In this document: piece by piece, positions 55,863-64,000 of the stretch
How positions within the stretch are numbered: the first letter of the stretch is position 1
Layout: each line of letters begins with the position of its first letter
Assembly: GCA_963556695.1 (NCBI GenBank)
Contig: CAUWAG010000012.1
Span: forward strand, 186,001-250,000
Direction of reading: 5' to 3'
Length of the DNA: 64,000 nucleotides
Source: Anthostomella pinea
Lineage: Eukaryota; Ascomycota; Sordariomycetes; Xylariales; Xylariaceae
Position numbers and translations under genes: made by a program
Notes under the pieces: generated by a model
The model's input: the letters and a program-made list of their open reading frames with translations, nothing else
What the model was told of the DNA's origin: nothing
Databases searched by the model: none

Positions 55863-57640
55863 ATGCCAATTGATCTCCCAACTGAGTTTACCGAGTCCTA
55901 TCTTATATACCAGAAGTATCCACGCTACATCGCCGCAAGCTCGACCTACGGCCCAGCATTATGGGGGTTCCGGGAACGCTTGAATCGCAAGAAGGCCAAG
56001 CTCTTCATCCAAGATGCTGGTGATATCGTGGTCCCCGTGCGGGAGATACAGAAGAGAAACGGTGCCTTTACTGTTTCGAAATGCAATATTCTGAGCGAAG
56101 AGAAACTCAAGGAGTGGCTCGGCGACACTTACGAACGGGACCCTAATAACCCAGCTAAATTCGTTGGTGCTTTGGCAACGAAGGCGGATCCCAACTGCCG
56201 CTTCATGTGGGTCTCCGGCATCTGATATTCTATAGTATTCCCTTCAAGCACGTGGTTGGGACTAACGCCTGAGTCAATGGTAGATTCTTGATCACAGATA
56301 GCGCATTGGCTCCCCTGGAGCTGACGCGGGACTGTCTTCTTCGTATCCTGACATACCATCAGGTGATGCCCAACTACATCGACTTCTTGCTGGTCTACGG
56401 AGCCCAGGAAGAGGATCGTGAACTACGGTTCAGCGGCTTCCGTACGCGAACGACGTTCGTAAATCCCGAGCCCGGCCACATCATCCCAGACCTGGGTAGA
56501 TCGGGCAGGCAGCACGAAATGTGCTACAACCTCAAGGCCGTGGCGCCTAGAGAGGCTGGCAAGACTCAGTTGATCCAGAACAGGTGGAAGATACGCCAGG
56601 CGGCGATATATCACCGGTTTGACCTCGGCACGGGGTCATTATTATGGATTATCGCCGATCCACGCGAGGCCGTGAAGGGTGTCATTGGCGAGATACTGCC
56701 AGAGGGCACGGCACCGAGGGATTTCCAATTCGGAACAGTGGCGGAAGCCTTCAGTGCCAGTCTTGACACGCATATATTGCTGGCCCAGTGGGCATCAGAC
56801 GAATGGCGATGGCACATCCAGTCTCTCGAGGAGACCATCGACAACATGACGCGCCCGGCCCTGCTTTTCGACGACGGCAACCAGTACCAGCCACGAGTAC
56901 TTCCCCGAGCAGTAACTCGAGTCCAGGAATACGAAGACAAGGTCAACGAAGCCGTCATGGTTATGGAGTCCAACATCAACATCCTGACGTCCCTGCGGTC
57001 TTCCTACAAGACGCTGGTCGAGGACCCCGAGTTCCCGGCAGCTGATCAAGGCGCCTGCCAAAAGGCCTTCAAGAGGTTCACCACGCGCATGGACGAGTTC
57101 ATCTTCGACCTCAGGACGCAGACGGATAGGGGCAAGGTCCTGTCGAAACTCGCAGCCGACCGCAAGGCCATTGTCCTCGGACAGACGCAGATGCAGGCGG
57201 CCACGAAACAGGAGAAGTTGGCCGAGAGCATGTGGCAGTTCGCCGAGAGGGGCCAGAAAGAGGCCATTGCCATGCGTACCGTCACCATCATCACGCTGCT
57301 ATATCTGCCGCCGACTTTTGTGTCGACGTTCTTCAGTACCGATGTCATCAAGTATCAGGACAATGGCACTGACCAGGTCTTCTTCTCTCGCAACGCGATG
57401 ATTTCATTTCTCTACGTTACCATTCCCCTGTGGGCCGTGACCCTGGTCGTTGTCGTGTTCTACTACAAGTGGGAGTCGTGGAGGAGAGAGCAGCGGGCAC
57501 GTGGGCTGCTGTCTCAGGATCCGGATGTGTTTGAGTACTGGGAGAAGTATTCTAGGAGTAGTGGCAACTCTGGAAGCCAGAAGATGCCTAATTCTTTCAT
57601 CGGGCACATATTGGGCAAGGGGCAGAAGCAAGCCCCGTAG
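55863..57640 (+). CDS. CorA-like transporter-domain membrane protein
   Basis: Two exons (55863-56206 and 56284-57640) give 566 residues. A long soluble N-terminal region (YLIYQKYPRYIAASSTYGP; FLLVYGAQEEDRELRFSGF) is followed by helices with a CorA-like layout. The end has two transmembrane helices: TVTIITLLYLPPTFVSTFF, then MISFLYVTIPLWAVTLVVV. This matches the fungal CorA-like group. The GMN signature of true Mg2+ channels is not seen: after STFFSTDVIKYQDN there is no GMN. It may therefore form a pore or scaffold without being a magnesium channel. The loop between the helices is short. The frame is intact. Confidence 0.8.
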
Positions 57641-58474
57641 ACTGTAAGGTGTCATCAGGAGTTCATTCTTTCGTCCAATCTGCCTCTCTTTTTCTCTCCT
57701 GTAGTTTCACAGTCACACATCATGACATGTTAACGGGGTCGGAAATCGGCGTTTCTTTCGCTTCCACTGTATTTTTACTTGACGGCCGACATTTTTTATA
57801 AGGTCTAGCTGGTAAAATGACTCTTTCATTTTTGGTCAACTGAGCATGCCCGACAGAGGCTGCGGACTCCTCGAAGTACTTTTCACGCAGGTTGAAGCAG
57901 TCAACCCTGCCTGGCGGAGTTAGCCTGCTGCGATGTTACCATATAGGCGCCTCGTGCTGCGCCATAAGCATTGTCTTACAGCCATATATTGTTATGTCGA
58001 TGTGCCCTCAGGGGTGTCGAGGACCACCAATCATGCCTTGCCGCCACGGCTATGCCCGACATAGCCACCGACCAAGGAGGGATTCCTGCATGAACCCCTC
58101 ACGCCAATCTTCAATTTGGACAGGATGAATGTCTCCTCGCAGATGGGGGCGCAATGGCCTTCAGCGCCCACCGCCCAGCCTGCCTTGCAGAATGGTATTA
58201 GCGATAGGACAATGTCTTCAGAGCCTTGTCCTGATTCAAGATGTACTCTTCGACCACTCAACTATCTATCTATCTTGTAGATCCTCAGCTGATCTAACTG
58301 AGCGAAGAACCAATCCCTCAAGTTCTACATCAACAAGTTTTTCATAGACAGCTCTGCTTAACGTCTTCTTCTATAGTACCTTGATACCCATATTGAAACA
58401 CCCATTGATAGTCTGTGTATTGAGCCGCTTTTGCCACTCCATTTCATTCATTGGTCAAGCCAGCGAATCTTCCG
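57641..58474. other. intergenic region
   Basis: Between the CorA-like and kinase-vWA genes. Nothing coding is recognised; the promoter of the next gene is presumably at the right end. Confidence 0.5.
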
Positions 58475-61400
58475 ATGGAGTCCCATCCTCGAGGCCCTTC
58501 GCCGACGCAAAGCGAATACCAGGATGCAATCGGGTTCTACCGGAAAGTACGCGACGAAAACACACTTCACGAAGCCCATGAGATCGGTGGTCGACCCTTC
58601 GTTGTCGTTCAGAAAGTTACAGAAACACTGCGGAGTACGCGATCCGAACATCATAACGAACATGGTCAGATTTCGAGGTTGCTCGAGGCCGCTTACAGAC
58701 GCCACGAGCACAAACCCCCCTTCAACGAGCCTGGGCAGGTCGTCGCTTGCGCGCCCATATTCTACACGTTGTTGGACATAGACCACGGCAATGAGATACA
58801 CACATTTGTCGAGGAGAGCATTGACAAGCTTCCAGTGGAGCGTGCCAGGTTGAATACCCTCTTCCCCAAGGACAAATATGATGATCTCGCGGCAAGATTC
58901 CATGAGCAACAGTGGCGGTGGTGCGCGATGCAATTCGAGTGGAAGATGAGCCATAGGGTTCACGTACACGAGCAGATCGTGCCGATCGTCGCACGCAAAC
59001 AGATTGAGCCGGCGAGAGATACGCTTCCAAAGACGGACCGCAAGGCAGCATTGTGGGTGGTCGAAGTACCAGCATGTTTTGTGGGCCCACGGCTTGGAGA
59101 GTGGCTTCGGGAGAATAACGATGAGAGCGATGACGGGAAACAACAGCAGGCGCAGCCTCCTTGCGTAAGTTACGCGCCCCGCCTCCCTCTTGCGTGTGAT
59201 GTGACCCAGGGGCTGACTTTGGACCCGAAGCGCCATCGCTTCGTAGTCAAACAGTTCAGCGAGAAGAGACGCGATGAATTTGATCGGGAAAAGGAAATCT
59301 TCATCACAATTGGCGACTCCCATAACATCATCCAATACCTCGGATGGTATATGCATTGCGAGAAGGATCCCGACTCGGGCGCCATCCTTAACTTCTACAA
59401 CATCGTCCTCGAGCTCGGAGATCAGGACCTTTACAGTGCTTTCCAGAAGGAGAACCCTCCATTAACATTTCCCGAGATCGAAGCATTCTGGCAGTCCATG
59501 TTCAACGTCGCGGACGCCCTGGCTTCCATCCATGTGATGGACCATGATCTATACCCCACCACATATGTGTAATTCACCCTGTGTGCCTGCGCTTCGTATC
59601 CGGTCGACTGACTTATCTCAGGTGGCATGGTGACATCAAGCCGGAGAACATACTCGACGTCCGCGGCAAGTTCGTGCTGGCAGATCCAGGTGAGGCGCAA
59701 GTGTTTCACGCTCCCAAGGGGCAGATCGGACTGCGCCGCACGGTGCCTGGAGGGACGCGAAGCTTTGGTGGGTGCCCGACTATAACAAGCAAGGCCTGCT
59801 ACCATGGACGAAAACCACTAACTGATGTTCTTCACCGCAGCGGCTCCGGAGAAGCTCACATATTCGCCTGATCGTCCGACCGAGCCTGAGGTCACACAGG
59901 GTAGTGACATCTGGTCTCTCGGCTGTGTCTTCTCTGTTGCCGCTACATATGTCGTGCTGGGAAAAGAGGGCGTGAAGCAGTATCGACTCCTTCGGCAGAA
60001 GGCCATCGAGAATCTAGGCTTCGGAATTGGCGACCCTTTCCACGACAAAGAGAAGGTCCTATCTGTAGTGACAGATTGGCACCAATATCTCAGAGCAACC
60101 GTGCGAAAGTATGACTGCTTCACCGCCAAGGTCCTGGATATCGTTGATGGTCACATGTTGATAGTGCCGGGAGAGGACAGAATCACGGGCGCCGCACTTC
60201 GCGGCGAGCTCCAGGCTATCGATGACGATACAGTCCAGCCGGCGACAGCCTTTCCCATGGACATTGCCGAGTTCATTGACCAAGTCACACGGCGCAATGA
60301 AGGGGGTGAATCCGCTTTGGAAGACGTCCCTCGGACTTTATCCCAGAGTGGCACAGAGCTGTTTACCGAGAGACTGCTCTACCCCTCTAGACGCTCTGAA
60401 GGACGACCCATCAGCCGCCAAACACGAACCGAAGACAACTTTCTAGGCATAGACTCGGGCCGCGATCCGGGACCATCCATGACAATCCCAGAGAGAGTGT
60501 CCGGGTTCTTCACTCCGCAACAACGTGCCATGCGTGCCATGCTAGATTCACTTCCACTGATCACGACTGCGCGGAATCCGTTACCAGAAGTTCCAGAACT
60601 CAGATATGAACACCTGGAGGACCCTCCAATCACCTTCTGGGAAGTAGAGTCGACCTGCAACGCGATGGCCGGGATAAGCTGAGGCGGAGAAGGTCCGTCT
60701 ATGGAAAGAGCTTGGGTGGGAAGGAAGACGAGCTGGAGAAACATTTCAAGAACCGTGACCTCGTATGTAGTGTTCTACAAAGAAGTAACGTGAGGGAGCT
60801 AACAGCATCGTAGCTTTTCCTCGTCGACAACGCATCCTCGATGAGGAGCTTCTGGAACCACGCATCCTACCTTCTCCGCATCCTCGTCTGGCGCTCATTG
60901 GGATACGACGATAACGGTATGGAGCTCAGGTTCACGACTGGACCGGAAGAGTTGAAACTCGCGCCGAAAAAGGGTCAGAAGATCCGCGACTTCGAGAAAA
61001 AACTGGCAAAGGCCAATCCAACTCAAGTAAAGTCCGACGAGAAAACAGACATGAGCGCCAGCTTGAGCCTTATCCTCGAGGATCACATCAGGCAGAACAG
61101 CGACGGATCGAAGATGAAGAGGCACCTCACTATCCTCGTCTTGACTGATGGTCTCTGGGAGCGAAACGACGAGTTCGACGTCGACGGCTACCTCGTGAAC
61201 TTTATCAAGAAGATCCCCGAAGTGGACTGGAATCTAGATGGGCTGCAGAGAGCCGATTCTAAGGGTGAGCGCCAGGCATCGCGGGCGCGACCCATCAGCA
61301 TCCAATTCATCCGTTTCGGCCACCACCCCAAGGCCATCGCTCGACTCGATCGGCTGGACAACCAGCTGAAAGACAGGCCCGAACTCGTTGGCAAATCCAT

Positions 61401-61983
61401 TCCGTAAGTCCACCTTGACGAGCTCGACTCATGAATGACTCTTCGGCGTCCTGGCTGACGACGTTGGGCATGTAGCGACGTGATTGACACGGAAAGCGCA
61501 GATGGAGACGTGTACAAGATGTTCCTGGGTAGCTTTCTCGACGACTTCGACAACAAGACTATCCGGGGGGCCGCTGTGGTCAGTAACACCAGCGGCCCCA
61601 GCGCCGCGTCGCCCAACAACGAGTACGCAATGGGAACCACGACATTCCAACCCGGACACACGCCAACAACGACGACTTCATCCGGGCTTCGAGATACATA
61701 CGGACATTCAACGCCTTCAGGGGGCCCGTCCAGTCGCGCGCAGACTCATTCCCTGCCCCTGAACACGAGAGTGCCCCGAACGCCTGCGGAATCCGAGCTC
61801 GACGAATGTGGCTGGACGACCAACGGACACCACCACCGTCACGGCTCCAGCGAGTCGGCGCAGAACTCCCGCCTCAGCGGCGGTCTTGGATCGCCGATGA
61901 GACCGCGGGGGGCATCTTACGGGCAAGAGGGACTGCTGTCGACTCCCCCGTCGCAGTCTCGGCCATTTGGGCAGTTCGGGTAG
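58475..61983 (+). CDS. protein kinase fused to a vWA-like domain
   Basis: Exons 58475-59568, 59622-59767, 59841-60762, 60814-61403 and 61476-61983. An unknown N-terminal domain of about 230 residues precedes the kinase: RHRFVVKQFSEKRRDEF (VAIK Lys), WHGDIKPENIL (catalytic loop), FVLADPGEA (DFG site as DPG) and GSDIWSLGCVFS. A linker leads to a vWA-like fold: LLFLVDNASSMRSFW, then HLTILVLTDGLWE. The C-terminus is Ser/Gly/Pro-rich and disordered. In exon 3 the frame breaks at about 60645-60682 (stop 60680-60682). Removing a 35-nt GT-AG segment (60648-60682 region, GTAGAG to ATAAG) restores it, giving FWELRRRRSVYGKSLGG; a one-base indel is the alternative. Function unknown; probably signalling. 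Confidence 0.72.
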
Positions 61984-62921
61984 GGGCATCGGTTGATTTG
62001 CGGCTTTTGAATTAGAGACCCCTCTTGGGTGCGACGGCGTCTTCCGAAGAGGCACATCTCTCCTCCAATGTGCGTGACGCGAGCTGCGTTTTTGGGAGAC
62101 ACTTTTTGGTGTCAACAGGAGTCTTGGGCAACGATGATACCCTGGGCTTGTTTATAAGGGGAGTACAGTCACTAGGAGGCTGAATGGAAGCGATTGTCTA
62201 CTTCAAACCATACTGAAGGTAATGCGTACCGATGATCTGTAAATAGGTCAACCCATCATTTTATCAGGCCAGGGGAGTCATGATCTTACCCTGATCAGGG
62301 AAACCCTTCCCTAGCTTCTAGAGAATCAAGACATCTTCCGCCTCCATTCAAGCTTTGGGCCATCTTACAGGACCCGTTCAGTGGTGGGTGAACCTGCTCA
62401 ATGATCCATCACCAGGTAGTCCATCCCCAGGTTACTCTCGATACCGCCTCTCCTCCTCTTGAACGGGATCGGGGACGACAAGTGCCGATGAGCCAGGGCT
62501 CTGACATGCAAGTCCGAACAAAGATAAGTACGTGGTAAGTTACATAAGACATGTTCTTATAATAATATATATGTACAATTGATGGGACACGTTATGTACA
62601 GAGTTATTGTTAGCCCATCAGTCTTAGCGAATCCTACATTTCGCATAGCCTGCACTCGGCACTGTTTCAAGTTTCGACTTCCAACTTCGAACCTCTGCTC
62701 GACAACTATAACCAGGGCCCTGGAAGCGAAGCGCCTTCCAACCCCATATGATTATGCAGACCAAACTGCTGGGCTGCTGGGGTTGTTACGATTGGGAGCG
62801 AGCCTCATGGGGGCCCGGTAATAATAGTACGCGACCTTGTCGCCTGGCGCAGCACCGACGGCGCGGATTGGATGGTCGAATCCTTCAGGTTTCCTATTCG
62901 CTCCATGTGGGCCTTAACTTA
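61984..62921. other. convergent intergenic region
   Basis: 3' flank of the kinase-vWA gene and of the arylsulfotransferase-like gene. Nothing coding is seen. Confidence 0.5.
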
Positions 62922-64000
62922 TCATTCTTCATGGTAAGCGATTCGCTCGTCGCTAATCCGCGAGCTCATCAGGCCCTCTTCCTCTTCGACTACGCGGCGG
63001 CGTAGCTGATCGGCCTGTCTCCTTTGCCGGACAAAGAAGGCGATCATAGAGCTGGAATTGGTTGGGCGCGTTACTTTGTCATCATTTCATTCTCGAATCC
63101 TTCTTGTGGAACGAATGCAAGGAGCGGATCCCTTGCCGCGTGGCGCCTCCAACGCGGAGGAAGTGGGGGGGAGAGAGAGACTTACACCGTGAACCCCATA
63201 GCGAAAAGTATCGCCGCGAAGGCCGTTGCTGGGACGTCGCCCGAATGAGCCATATATATCGCCGTGGCTTGTGCCTTGGCTTGCTCCGCTTGGGCCATGG
63301 CTTGTTCCGAGGTCGTGAGATCGTCCAGGGCATAGTCGAGTCCGGTGAGCTCGCCGGTGACTGTGTGCACCGCTGCCGTGTAGCCGAGAATCACACCCTC
63401 GCGATCCAGTGCTGCGATCCGGGCGTACGTGGCGTTGCTATCACGCAGCCTGAAGGCTGTCTCGAATCCGGTGCGGTTCGATGTGACGACGATAGGATCG
63501 TAACCGTTGAGCCCGTCGAGGCTGTCAGATGCCAACTAGACTGGAATTAGCGAAAAAGGCATGGGGGCGGCTGATGGTGCCGAGCCGGCACGAAGACTTA
63601 CGACGACGTATTTTTCGACCTCTGTCGCTCCGTTCCAAGAGACGTATATGTTTGTGAAGATTCCGTCTCTAAAGGCGGCGATGTCCGGCGGCCACATTGG
63701 CATGCCCACCCACTCGGCTTTCCACGCACGATACGCGATCACGGGAACGATGCCAGGGTCGAGCTCCAACACTTGCCCTCGCTGGATGTCCATCACCAGT
63801 TCCCCGTCGGCCGTGTGTTCCGTATACATCGGGTTCTGGCCCCACGCGATAAGGACATTGCCATTGGCCGTCCGGCTGATGCCTCCGCGGGACGCACTGA
63901 AGATACTCTGGGGATGGTACCACTCGTTGACCATCTTGAAGGTCATCGCAACTGCGTCGACCTCGATCTCCAAGCCGCGGGAGCATCCGCCCTCGTGGCA
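62922..64000 (-). CDS. arylsulfotransferase-like (ASST family) membrane protein, 3' part
   Basis: The 5' end lies beyond 64000. Visible exons on the minus strand are 64000-63602, 63535-63186 and 63051-62922, with GT-AG introns. The reading begins CHEGGCSRGLEIEVDAVAM, then NEWYHPQSIFSASRGGISR and NGNVLIAWGQNPMYTEHTADG. This matches the propeller of fungal ASST-like proteins, where NGNxLI and W..xP.xTE are frequent. A C-terminal membrane helix spans the last intron (AFAAILFAMGFTV then SMIAFFVRQRR). An acidic cytoplasmic tail ends at the stop 62922-62924. It would be a type I membrane protein with an outside propeller. Enzyme activity is unproven in this fungal group. Confidence 0.78.

Noticed and set aside
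1..64000. CRISPR arrays, prokaryotic operons or riboswitches
   Set aside because: Spliceosomal introns and fungal families show a eukaryotic nuclear sequence; no regularly spaced repeat array is present.

Overview
The window looks like nuclear DNA of a filamentous ascomycete (Pezizomycotina). The evidence is: short GT-AG introns, mostly about 45-175 nt; typical fungal families (HET domain, DUF1996, But2-type cell-wall protein, NHA1-like antiporter, Dal5-type MFS, AA8 cytochrome, GH29 fucosidase, multicopper oxidase, fungal CorA-like proteins, arylsulfotransferase); Fot1/pogo DNA transposons; and AT-rich, TpA-rich islands typical of repeat-induced point mutation (RIP). Genes lie on both strands and are not in operons. 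I cannot name a species; the gene mix would suit a Sordariomycete.

Layout. 1-1900: a tRNA-headed SINE inserted in a LINE ORF1 relic. 1.97-8 kb: four consecutive broken genes (sialidase-like, flavocytochrome b2-like, D-2-hydroxyacid dehydrogenase, small coiled-coil protein), each with frame breaks or stops. 8.7-19 kb: intact genes (hypothetical protein, Na+/H+ antiporter, repeat-rich cell-wall protein, MFS transporter) with a gene-poor gap holding a C28 tract. 20.9-23.3 kb: an AT-rich RIP island into which several solo-LTR-like elements inserted, two of them apparently inside a larger one. 24.5-26.4 kb: a broken aminoglycoside-phosphotransferase-like gene. 27.7-28.5 kb: a secreted AA8 cytochrome. 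29.1-31.4 kb: pogo/Fot1 copy A beside a broken SET-domain gene. 33.3-47.3 kb: a well-preserved metabolic block (DUF1996, alpha-L-fucosidase, membrane lipase-like protein, DJ-1/PfpI, haloacid dehalogenase, HNH-like protein, multicopper oxidase). 49-54 kb: a HET-domain gene split by pogo copy B, itself split by a second SINE copy. 54.8-62 kb: a small unknown protein, a CorA-like membrane protein and a kinase-vWA fusion. 62.9-64 kb: the 3' part of an arylsulfotransferase-like gene.

Three things stand out. First, a three-layer nest (SINE in pogo in HET gene) in which the first two layers have readable target-site duplications. Second, two pogo copies at separate TA sites share the same inactivating mutations, which implies mobilisation in trans. 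Third, a possible allorecognition or cell-death island: dead HET gene, unknown small protein, CorA-like protein and kinase-vWA protein. All product names come from reading the translations; no database search was run.
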